Below are positions 12,101 to 24,100 of a stretch of DNA of 64,000 nt, in pieces. Position numbers and translations under genes: made by a program. Position 1 is the first letter of the stretch. Each line of letters begins with the position of its first letter. Source of the DNA: Branchinecta lynchi (taxonomy: Eukaryota; Arthropoda; Branchiopoda; Anostraca; Branchinectidae); the NCBI GenBank assembly GCA_023053575.1, contig JAKZAP010000014.1, positions 7,068,001-7,132,000 of the forward strand, given 5' to 3'. Under the pieces are notes generated by a model. The model was not told the origin of the DNA and made no database searches. It worked only from the letters and a program-made list of their open reading frames with translations.

Positions 12101-15100
12101 AAAAACAAGGCTCTGATGAACGAGAGCTGTAAGCTCATAAGGCACTTGAAAGCATACGCAGTAGGTAATGGTTGCAGCTAAGATTCTTGCTGTGTTGAGG
12201 CACATACGATTATGGACCTCTGATAAAAATATGCCATGCACTTTGCGGTTACAATGCGCAATTGAAGGGGGTTAGGAGTCCATGTTGTAAGTAAATGTAC
12301 TGGTACACAAATGATCCCCCTTGGGCCACGAAAGTATATCATTCGATCGAATGTATTATTTTTTTTTTGCATTTTGCGGCTACAAGGGGTTCGAGCTGAA
12401 TTTGGAAGCACTTGGGGCTCAGATGGTCATGGGACCCCGAAGATCTTAAAAATATTTAGTTTCTTAAAAAAAAAATTTTTTTTCAACTTTGCGGTAACAT
12501 GGTGCTTTAAGTATGTTGGAAATTCATTGTAAGCAAAACCCTGGAGGAATAAATTATCACGGGCCCTTAGGAGTCACGAAAATGGATCTGTTGGTAAAGT
12601 GTCTTTTCACTTTGGAGTTAAGATACGCACTTTAAGGGGGCTAAATTTCATATACTTGTGGTTAAAAATTATCATGAGCCCTTGGGGGGTTATGAACGTG
12701 TTCATGAGATCAGAAACCCGTCCTTTTGTCCACTGCCAAGTTTCCTTCGGATCCGTCCAACCGTTCAAAAGTTATGCATGAAAGTTTAACCTGTGAAGAA
12801 ACCTGAACCTGTGATAACCGGAATTCCGGGATCCAGCCTCCACCCCCCCCCCCCCAAAGTGCCCCGACCCGACCTGGTTATGCCAACGATCTATCAAGGA
12901 TATTTTCTTGTTCTTCCAACAAAGTTTCATCCCGATTCCTCGACTCTTAAGCGTTTCACGATATTTCCGATACAGCCCTCCAACTCCCCCCACAGTTGTC
13001 GGATCGGGTTCGGACACAAAATGGGACATGTGAGGCATGTTTCCTTTCCACATATCAAGTTTCATTTAGATCTGATCACCCGTTCGAAAGTTACGCATGT
13101 CTCAATATTCCAGATTCACAATATTCCAATATTCACATCTGGAAGTACCCTAACTCGCGATCACCGGACCGACCGACAGACAGACCGACCGATGGTGGAT
13201 GGCCCTTGGCCATACAAACAATAACATCAAAGACTCCCCAGATCGATTCCCCTCCGGGTCTGAAAGGGAGTCCTTTTTATGCCGTATCACGATCGCAGTT
13301 TCTGTACGCCGGAATCTTGATGTATTTATAACTTTTGAACGGGTGATCGGATCTTAATGAAATTTAATATTTGGAATGATCTCGTGGCTCAGACCACCCA
13401 CTCAAAATCCGGACCGGATTCTGTGACTCTGGGGGGAGGTGGATGGGGGAACCGGAAATCTTGGGAAACGCTTAGAATGGAGGGATCGGGACGAAAGTTG
13501 GTCGGAAGTACAAGCGCAAGTCCTAGATACATCGTTGACATAACCGGACCGGATTCGGGCACCTTGGGGGGGGGGGGCAGAATTCGGTGATCCCGCGATT
13601 TCGGTACTAGGACGATGAAATTTGGTAGCCGGGGAACCGAACAGACTGCCCCTTGAGAATAGTCGTATCCCCGATCCGACCATCGTGGGGGGAGTGAAGG
13701 GATGAGGAATCCGGAATATAGTGGCATGCAATGCATAACTTTTGAACGGGTGAACGGATTTGAATGAACTTGGGAATTGGAAAGAGCTATCGTCTCAGAT
13801 CTTCCGTCGATCGCAATTTCTGTCCGTCCGTCGGTCCGGGTTTTGCTAGTTCGGGCACTTCCACATAAATTAAGACGATGAAACTTGGCAGGCGTGTCAG
13901 GCACTCTAATTGATAAAGTTGGAAATAGCCACTTTCCCGATCCTAGTATCGTGGGGGGAGTGGAGGGAGGGGGGAGTGGAGGGAGGGGGAATCCCGAATC
14001 TTGAGGTATTTTGAACTTTTGAACGGGTGATGTGATCTTAATGAAGAGCTATCAACTCGGATAATCCACGTGGAGTCCGGACCGGATCCAATACTTGGGG
14101 GGGGGGGAGTTGGAGGGGGGCACCCGAAATCTGGTGAACCGCTCAGAGTCGAGGGATCAGGATAGACTTTGGTAGGAAACAAGCATAAGCCCTAGACACG
14201 TTCTTAACAGAACCAGATCTTATGGGCTCTTTGGGGGGAGCTGGAGCAGGTTTCCAGGAATTCCGGTGATCGCGAGTTATGACACTTCCAGATGTGTCAA
14301 GGATGATAAAACCTAGTGGGCATTTTACTGACCCAACAAAACGGACTTAAGAACTCGACATATTGCCCTAAGAAAACTACCGTTCCTGGATCCGACCATT
14401 TTTGAGGGAACTAAGGGAAGGGGAATCCGGAAATTACTGATTTCTGTAGGTTGCGAACAGATGGTCCGATTCGAGTGAAACTTTATGGATGATACGAAGT
14501 TATTACCTGGATATGCAAAACATGTGTCCGAACCATTGGAGCCATGGTTGAGGGAGTTGGAGGGGGGTCCGGAAACTTTTTGACGTGCACAAAAACCAAA
14601 CGAATGGGCAGAATGGAATGCAAGTTGGACAGGACTGAGTTTATTCGTTCTAGATTCGTTATTTGGCGTCCGGTCTAGATTCGGCCCAGTAGGAGGAGGA
14701 TGAAGCGGTAACCGGAAATTTGCAGATATGCTCCGGTTCGAGTCCAACTTCGTGGGTGGGAAGAGAAGATGTCAGAGATGAGAAGTTTATGTATCCGAGT
14801 CGTATTCGGCCACATTGGGGGGAGTTTGAGGGGGATTCCCGGAAATTCTATGGCCCGCATAGGGGTCAAACGAGCGGAACCATTTTAATGAAACTTGGAA
14901 AGTAAAGAGATCTTGCGCCCTAGATGACATATTTTATTGTCCCGGTCGAATCCGACGACGGTGGGGCTGGGGGGTCCGGAATCTTGCTTTTGCGGGTAAG
15001 AACAATACCAACCTAGCCACTGACAAGGTGACTTCATTCATATCCCAGTACAAGTACAACCCAACCACCACCCTAGAACTGAAATACATGCTAACGAGCT

Positions 15101-18100
15101 TGCCAGCGCCATATGACCTTTTAGCTCTTGTTTTATGATATTGATGAAAATCGGAGCACTCCCGTCAGTGGGATCACGCGAGCAGGGGCGTCACGACTGG
15201 GGGGGGGGGGAGGGGGGACGTGAAACCGTCATTTTTTTCTGAAAATTCGTCAATTTTCGTCAAAATAGTCGTTTTTTCTGAAAATCAGCGGATTTTTCTG
15301 AAAATCAGTCGATTGTTGTCTGAAGAAAAAGTCGGTAAAAATTACCAGTCAGTCGGTAAATGCCTCGTCCCCCCCCCCCCCCCGAGAATATGGGGTGTGA
15401 GTCTCTGGGACAAACAAAAACGCGGGGACTCCTCAAGAAGAGTCCTTGGGAACGGTGACAATACGCCTTTAAAAGTTTAAGGTCTGCAGAAAACCCTTCA
15501 TAGACGAGTGGCCCTTTCATGAGAATGAACAGGCTACCATTTTCCTACGCGCCATCAAGTCCGGCGTGCCTTTCTCGTGTTATGCTCCGTAAAGCCAAAT
15601 CCCAACTGAGATATATTTTCTCTTCCATCCTGGAGAAATGGGTGTCTGGACGTTATTTAGGTGCAATGGATAGTTGTAACACTAAAAAGGCAGGAATGGT
15701 AGTGAAGACCGACTGATATTTATTCAACTTGTCTTTGAGGTCAACTTGTCAGTTGGGGTCGATTAAATACGGGAAAGGAAAAGAACGGCACGGTGAAGAG
15801 GGGGGAGTACTAGAAATGGGATTGGCAAACTGAAATATTTATTTAGGTGCAATGGATAGTAGTAATAATACATGAGCAGGAATTGTAGTGAAGACGGGAT
15901 GATATTTATCCAAGTGTCCCAGTTTTCCGAATTGGGTTCGACTAAAAAGGGATTGACTAAAAAGAGGCACGGCATGCACAGGAGGCACGAGTAATAAAAA
16001 GAGATTAGCAAGTAATAGAAGTAGGCAAGTAAGTGAGAGTTCGTAAATCCAGAGCCTAAAAGTAGTTAGAACATTGTTCCTGCCCCTCGCTCTGAAGACT
16101 GAAAGGGTATTTTTTAGTTTTCGTGCCTCTTTTTAGGTATTCATGCCTCCTACACTATGTCTTGCCGTGCCGTGTCTCTTTCTGAAATTGGGTAAGGATA
16201 GAAGTGGCGTGGTGCATGGGGAAAAACGAACGGGAATGGATACGAAAAATGTGTAAGGAATACTAAAATGTTGAAAGCTGCATCAGGAAGCATATTAAAA
16301 GGAGGATATAAACCGTTTCTTTCCTCTTTTAGGCTCTTGTGAGGGGTAGGTAGCTAGCACCCTTGAAGTGTGCATCGTCACAACGAAAATTTTTGTTTGG
16401 CCAAATGATATATTTATATGTTCCCCAAGGGCAACAAATCCAAGGGCAACAAATGAACACGTTTGTCAATGAACACGTTTGTCCATTTGTAAGCAAAAGG
16501 CTTGAAGCACAAATGGTCATGGATCCTTATACAGCGAACATGAAAATGTATCGTTTGGCCGAAAATATTTGGTAGTGAAGATGCAGATTTTAAGGGTGCT
16601 AGCTTTTACAACAAGTTACATACACCATGAAAAATATCAATTCAATGTGTATCCGTGCAAAAGGCCTACCAAAACATACCTAATAAATATCACGGCACGG
16701 TTGAAGGACCCTCTTGCATTTCACTGTTTTGACACCCCCAGTGGCAACTTACGTGGTCTGCTGACCTCTGCAGTCTACCTCTTTACAAAATCCTTGTGAA
16801 TCACTTCATTTGAATTTCTGTTTCTCAGCGCTAGCGGAGATTCACCTGGGTTGCCAGTCAATAACTTTGTTTTGTCTTGAGACGTGCGTAAACAGGCGCT
16901 GCCAAACTTTATTTCATCACTGCGCCACCGCGGCAGCGCCCTTGGACCAATATTATTTCTCAGCATTTAAACAACGGCGTACCTTTGTTTTGAATTTTTC
17001 GCGAGAAAAACCATGTATTTTTGTGCGAAGCCCGGCCATAGTCGGCAAGCGCTAAAAAGAGAATCCCTAATATAACGAGGAAAGTATGAGTATTTTTTAA
17101 AACACTACTTCCGGACCATTTTATAATGAAAACTGCTATTTCTATGAAGAGCTATCCTTTAAAAGGATATCTCGGACAACAGTTTTTCTGACCCCTTTAC
17201 AGAAAATTACACACGGCTTCGGTTGTTTTTAGCCTCTTTCAATGTCCCTTGCCTTGGAGGACATTCTTGACAAAACTTGCATAACTGGTCTTCGGACGAA
17301 TAAGCGTAAACAGTGATCAGGCGCATGGTACATCACGTAAAGAGAACACACGTGCCAAGTGCTGATAATCAGTTTAATGCCCGGGCCACATTCAGTCACA
17401 TCTGTACGTAATTTGGTTTGCTAATTTGGTTATTACCCACTCTTACTTCTGGTCGCACCTGGAACAAGGAAATTCAAGACACATTACCACCATCATCACT
17501 CAAATGTAAACAAAACTGGCTAAAGTCAGTGACTCTGGTCTGTGATTGGTCCAAACACTCCAAAGTTACGTTTCAAAATGGCGGAGATGGATTTTTCAGT
17601 TTCGACTGTTTTCAGCGTCTTTTCTTCCCTATTTCGACCGTAAGACGGTCCTATTACCGGCGTTATTACCAGGTGTGACTATAGGCGTACTCTCGCCGTT
17701 CCCCGCGGACTTCACTTGAGGAGTCCCCGCGTTTTTGTTTGTCCCGGGGACTCACTCCCCGTATTCTCGCGAGTCTCCACGGACGGGTAATGCTCTGATT
17801 ATCATCACCATCATCAAAAAGGACTCCCTTTCAGATTCGGAGGGGAATCCTTTTGCTGGTGTTGGTGCAATGTAAAATTAATTAAAAATAATCAGAATAA
17901 ACAAAACCAAAAATAAATTGGCTCCAGACTAATTTCGTAAACTGCATATTTATTTTTCGAACAAAATCCATGTTGGAAGCATTCCCCGTGTTCTCGCTGT
18001 TTCTGTCCGCGGAGTCCGTGTGGAGGATACATTTTAGATAGGATACATTTATGAAGTGTAGAATCTCGGGGACGAGAATGGGTGGGAATACTACTGAGGT

Positions 18101-21100
18101 AGAGTTGATTACTATCATAAGTACGACGTGTCCTTTTATTCAAACAATGTTTACAACGGATACGTCAGCTACGATTCTTCATCAGCGATATTTCTGCCCT
18201 TCTTGGCAAGGGTCCTCGTCAGGCTGTCAATCCTCTGGTTTAACTTCGGGGAAGGAAACGAACCTGTAATAATAAGTGTATGTGTCCTTTTTTTTTTTTT
18301 TTTTTTACAGATGATATTATATGATATGATAAAACGCAAAAGGCCAACTGTCCATAGCAACTACCAGAAAAAGAAAATCACGTACAAGAAAAAACAAAAC
18401 AACAAGAACAAAAAAGTGAAAATCCTAGATATAACTTAATAACACTTACGTTAGATCCTCGCGATGCTTCGCTGCCAACCGAAGGAACACCGCCAAATTT
18501 CTCATTACTGCGAAACACTTATCTCCAATCAGATCTATACTAATCCTCCCTCCCCTAAAGCACTCCTCCCAAACATTTCCTCCCTTAATCCCCCAACTCA
18601 CCACATCCGCATATCTTCTCTAAGCTTTAGTGCAGTTAATATAAACTGACCAACTTTAATTTCTACCTGTTCCGGTGAGCGCTTCAAGATAGCAAAAAGG
18701 TGTAAAACAATAGCGCCCAATAAAGACATGCATCGTTGTGTTCGTTATAACTTATACATATATTTATAATTATGATTGAAGGTCGACTTTTCTATTTTAG
18801 GTACATGCTTGGCCTTGCTGTAGTTCCGGGGCTGTTGCAGTTTGTCGGATTTTTGTTCCTCCCTGAAAGCCCGCGCTGGCTCGTCTCCAAGGGAAGGTAA
18901 GTGATGATGACGATGAAATATTACCCAAGGGTCGTCAGTTAAGTGGAGTACAAAAAGAGGAAAAAGCAAAGTAAAGAGAAATTTGGACTGACATAAATAA
19001 GATAATATGCGTGAGCCGGAGCTGCCTGGTTCCCTATTTTTTTCTTTATGTTTTTGTCTTTTTTTCTCTTTCCTTCTTTTCTTTCAGTGTTCATTTTTCT
19101 TTTGCAATCATATTTATTGATTGGGAGAGATCAATTTTGAATATAAATACGGTACATTTATTGGGGTGAATTTGAAAGAATTTTCTAATATACCTTTAAA
19201 GTGAAGGGCTTGTTTTGTATTTCGTTTTATAACCTAATTACCCCCCCCCCCCCCCCCGCTCCAATGGACAACAAACATTTATTTTGAGCGCCCTCACAGG
19301 CCCGCTTGGGCTTTCGCATGTAGTCATAGGTTTCTTCGTGGTTTATGTATTGTCTACAAACAGTATTACATAGTATTTTGTACCACGAATTTGAATTCTC
19401 AGTAATTTAATAAATATAACAACTGATTATCTAGGAGCTCCTCCTTTCTTCTGTTTTCTGGACCGTTTTCAAGCTTTCTGATTAAAACCTACTCTTTTCA
19501 TCTGTTGACCGCCGTGTTCCATTACCCGCTCCCGTACTCGCACGCTTGGCAATTTTTCAGACCTTCGATCATAAAAATAATGTAGATTTCAAAATTTGCT
19601 CTTTCTTTTTAAAACTAACTTTTTCCTTCTGTTCATTTATATTTCTCCCGCCAGAATTGTCCAAATTTATGGAAATGCTTCCGGTTTTAGAGCTCCCCAG
19701 TATCTGTTTCTCGTCTACTCGATGGAAATGTGTCTTGTACCAAGAATTTGAATTCTCTAGTAAATTAATAAATATAAAAACTGATTATTTAGGAGGCCGT
19801 TCTTCTGTCTTCTGGAATTTTTCCAGGCTTTGTCTTTAAAACCCACTATTTTATTCTGTTGACAGTCGTGTTCCATTATCCGCGCTCGTACTCGCACGCT
19901 TGGTCATTTTTCAGACTTTTGGTCGGTCAAAATACCCGAAGGCTTCATCGCTTTTTTAGTTTAAAATCAACTCTCTTCTTCTGTTCTTCATCTTGTGACT
20001 TTTTCCTACCGCCAGGATTGGCCAGATTTATGCAGAAATGCTTCCGCTTTTAGAGCTCACCAGTATTTGTTTCTCGTAAGCACGAACTCAACAATACAAA
20101 TCTGTCTTATACCAGGGACCTGAGTTCTCAGTAAGCTAATAAATAAACAAACGATTATCTAGGAGTTGCTCCTCCGTTTTTCCAACTTCTGGAACTTTTT
20201 CCAGGCTTGAGGAGGCGAAGTCGGTTTTGCAGAAGCTACGAAGCTCAGCGACTGTTGAAGGGGAGTTCCAGTCCGTGGTAAAAAGTTGGGAAGAAAAAAC
20301 AAAGGTAATCGTGGATTTATTTTACTCAGGAACAGGGCTGAAGTTGTCCCGTCTTTCGGTAACGAGTGAACTACTTCAGGGAAGAGCTGTAAAAAGTTGC
20401 TAGAAAGAGTGGTAAGAAAGTTTCGTACTTTTCAATTATGGACATATGGGAATATTCTGAGAAGGAATACTATAGTGGAAATAACCACATTCGTGCTTCA
20501 CTCCTCATGTGGTGTGACACTGGGGGCTGTGACCCCCATTCTGATCCCATTGTTGGAGTTTGGCCGCGTGACAGGCTACAAGTGCGTACGTCTTTAAGCT
20601 TGGTGGACACAGAACACGGATTCGCATTCGTCTAGGTGGATTCGGCGTCGGTAGCGGACAAGATTTGCACCGCGTCAGTTTAACTCCAAGTCGAATTTTT
20701 GTTCGTGTCGCTTAAAGTTTCGCGTTCTTTGGGCAACAAGCTTTTGTTTTGGCGCTAGAATGAATCTCTACCGACAACAGTAGCTAAGAGCTCATCTTGC
20801 ACTTAATACGAGTAAGTGGTACAAGAAAGTAAATGACGATGTCGGACACATGTATGGCACCCCTATGGCATCTGATAGACGACACATCAGGTTTCACAAG
20901 ACATCACCGTTGACAGAAGAATGCGATCCACGCTAAATTTCCGCTGCATGATGCCATCCGTACGACAACGGGTTTGAGACAGAGGGCGGTGTTGTCCTCT
21001 TATTTCCGTCCAAGAAAGCTTGAGGAGCTTCGTTGAATGGGAGACGCCGATCCAGCTGGATGGTGACGTCACCGGTCTTAGCTTTATCGCACAAACAGCT

Positions 21101-24100
21101 ATATCGCAGTGGAGCCCCAGAGAAGAAATTTCGAGAGTAACAGCCGATTGGTTGTCTAACAGTGAGATGTCACATGTGACGTGCTGCAGAGCGGAGCGTG
21201 CACGCCTGCTTCAGTTTTTCCTCTGACATGCGCAGCCGGTGAAGAGTGACCTAGACGGGTATAAACTCAAAGCTCAGCAAATTCATCTAGCTCTGCTCAC
21301 TTTTGTCGGGGTATCTATACCCGATGAAAAATTTATCTCAAAATAGTACTATGAACTCTATGAAGTATTACGGAAAAGTAGCATGCAGTACTAACGATGC
21401 TACTACATGATTCTACTTCAAGGCTACCGTGTTACTGCATACTACTATATGCTACTATTAGCAAGACTGGATGCTACTATGGCAAGACAGGATGTTACTG
21501 TATACTACTACATAAGATTGGACCAGCCCGAGGCACATTAAATGATAGTATGCTTTGCTATTACATAGTATTACACGCAACGTTTTCGTACTACTACCAT
21601 ACTACTACGCAGGCTACAAATTTTTCATAGGGTAGTCGCTGCATGGGACCTAAGGCGGAGGTTCAGTTGGCTTATTTGTTCCTGATGGCATGCACGCCAA
21701 GACACCCGTCATCATGATGGGACTTACCTCCGGGGCCATCCACTCGAAAATGTCCCCATGGTCCCTCTCTGGAGCAGCACTACGAAAGGCGCAAAAAGTC
21801 GCTGAAAAATAGCAGAAACTGCAAATCATTAACCACTGCGGTATCCATCTCGTCCAGATTTTTCAAAAACACTGCAGAGGTAGAGCACGCCAAAGCTTTG
21901 TTTTCGTGTCACATAGATCATTATAATAAAACGTACTGGTAACTTAACAAACAGTCAAGTGTTCAGTAATTTTTTTTTCGTAAGCAAGAATGTGTTTGAA
22001 AAGAAAGGCGAACGAGCAATTTTGCACTTACAACCGTCTTTCCCTCTCAGAAATTTTTATTCCGCTTTGTGAACCAGGATAATGGATCTCGAAAAAATAA
22101 TCTCCGCGAAAATTGCGAAACAGACCAGAATAAAATTCATATCGTCTTAACTTCCGTTGTGCAACGAAGCATCGAAGTGGTTCGAAACAGGAAACATTTC
22201 CTGCGCTTTTGCCCTTTCGGATTTTGTCACAAGACAGTCAGGAAAGGTCGAACGAAATCTTCAGATTTGAAAAATCACAACAGGAAATCGCAAGAGCTTA
22301 CAATCGTTTGGCCTGATTCTAGTGTAAACAAACGAAAAACTTACTTGACTTGAACTCGATCCGGCCTTCGTGGCCTTCTCGGGGCCTCGCCAACGCATGG
22401 ATGCGTTAACTTTTATTCAAACAATGTTTACACGGATACGTCAGCTCTGATTTTTCATCAGCGATATTTCGGCCCTTCTTGGCAAGGGTCCTCGTCAGGC
22501 TGTCAATCTTCTTGTTCAACTTCGGGGAAGGAAACAAACCTGTCAGGTTTGTTTCCTTCCCCGAAGTTGAACAAGAAGATTGACAGCCTGACGAGGACCC
22601 TTGCCAAGAAGGGCCGAAATATCGCTGATGAAAAATCAGAGCTGACGTATCCGTGTAAACATTGTTTGAATAAATGTTTCAAAGTCAGCTTGGGCTCAAA
22701 GAATATTTAGATGCGTTAACTGTACTGGTCTCGGTCCTGAGCAGGTTTAAAGGACACCTGAACAATGAAACCACACTTGAACACACCATGGAGAATGCAT
22801 TTACAGACATGACCACGGAGAGCATTCTTCTCCTGAGCGTGACGTTTTCAAAATAGGGATGTTCGTTTCTGGAGGTTTGCTCATGCAGACTCAAAGACAA
22901 AAAGCGCAATTCATTCAAATCTTGTACAGCGCTGGCCGGATCGTATTGGAATTTCTTATGTACGTTTGGGCTTAACTGGTTAAAAAATATTCCAGAAGAA
23001 GGGTTGATTGGAGACATTTGTTCATTTCTAAAATTTGGTACTGAAATAAGGACAGATGCAAAATGGAGCAAAAATCATATCTTGGAAACACTATTTTGTA
23101 TTTGGATTGAGTTTTCTGCAGGCAATGTTAACGGAAGTCATACAGATAGGGATGATACTTGGTACTCTTCATTCAGGTGTCCTTTAACTGTCCTGAGCCA
23201 ATTTAAGTACATTAGGGATATCATGGTCGAGAGGGTTGTCTTTTCAGAATTTAGGGGGCGACCAAGGCTAATACCGTGTGCGCGACCAGTCAGTTTGGGG
23301 TAGTTGATCATTGGCCGTGCGTCAAATGCTAAGGAGATGGTGTTTGGTAGGGGTTGTCTATCCAAAGTTAGTGCTACCCCATAGGCGAGAACTCGTACAA
23401 CCATCAAAGACGATTTTGGATAATGGATCGTTGGTAATGCGCCGTAAGTTGTTGAAGATGGACAGGTCCCAAGCTGGTAAAGTCTTGTATTGCAATCATA
23501 GAAGCAGTCATCTGTTTAAGACTATGTGATATAGGTATGTTATCCCGATGCTTAGGCGCAGCAGCTTCATCTCAAACGCAGCGACGTATCTGGGTCGTCT
23601 GCTTTCATCGTACATCATGTTTAACAGCCATACCTGGCAATCGGGATGATTGTCGAGCAGAATAGTTGAGTTTGGACTGTGCAAAGATTCGTTTTTTTTT
23701 CTCTTCCAAATTAGCAGTAGGGCATAAATATTCCTTCAGCCCAAGCTGACTGCGAATCATATTTGATGGTGCAAAATGTATACGTCAGCTGAATTTATTG
23801 GAGCTATCTTTCGGTCCTTCTTGGCAAGGGTCCTCTTCAGGCTCAAAACCGCTGAAATCGGAAAAACGAACTTGTGGAAAACACAAAACTAAAGATTCTA
23901 GCCTAGAATCTTTAGAAGATTAATTTTTTAAGAGGACCCTTGCCAAGAAGTGCCGAAAGATAGCTCCAATAAAGTTCAGCTGACGTATCCGTTTTGCACC
24001 ATCAAATAGCAGTAGAGCTTTGAAAAAAGCTGTCGTGGAAATTCACATGATGCAGTTACGCACTTAGTAGAATTTCTTATAGGTTGAAGAACAAGTTCCA

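Larger units (their letters stand above)
22412..22709. mobile_element. F2: Penelope-like inverted-arm element with 12-bp target duplication
   Basis: Two ~130-bp arms, nearly perfectly inverted around 22541 (centre ACCTGTCAGGT), run from TTTTATTCAAACAATG to CATTGTTTGAATAAA. A short tail with AGTCAGCTTGGGCTCAAAGA follows. GATGCGTTAACT flanks both sides (22400-22411 and 22710-22721). Each arm holds a hammerhead motif. Inverted repeats, variable 10-15-bp duplications and minimal hammerheads are known features of Penelope-like elements. No RT is present. Confidence 0.75.

Noticed and set aside
11684..12241. 185-codon minus-strand open frame
   Set aside because: It runs through the B2 tail and an ACAG/CTGT low-complexity tract. 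The Phe/Cys/Ser-rich translation comes from the repeat, not from a gene.
13389..13904. 171-codon minus-strand open frame
   Set aside because: Same reason: B4 core repeats, with competing frames in all phases.
15763..16011. 82-codon minus-strand hydrophobic frame
   Set aside because: Lies in the decayed G4 inverted-repeat element with no family similarity.
23926..23966. Active hammerhead in the right arm of F3
   Set aside because: The CTGA box is replaced by TTTA, so the core is lost.
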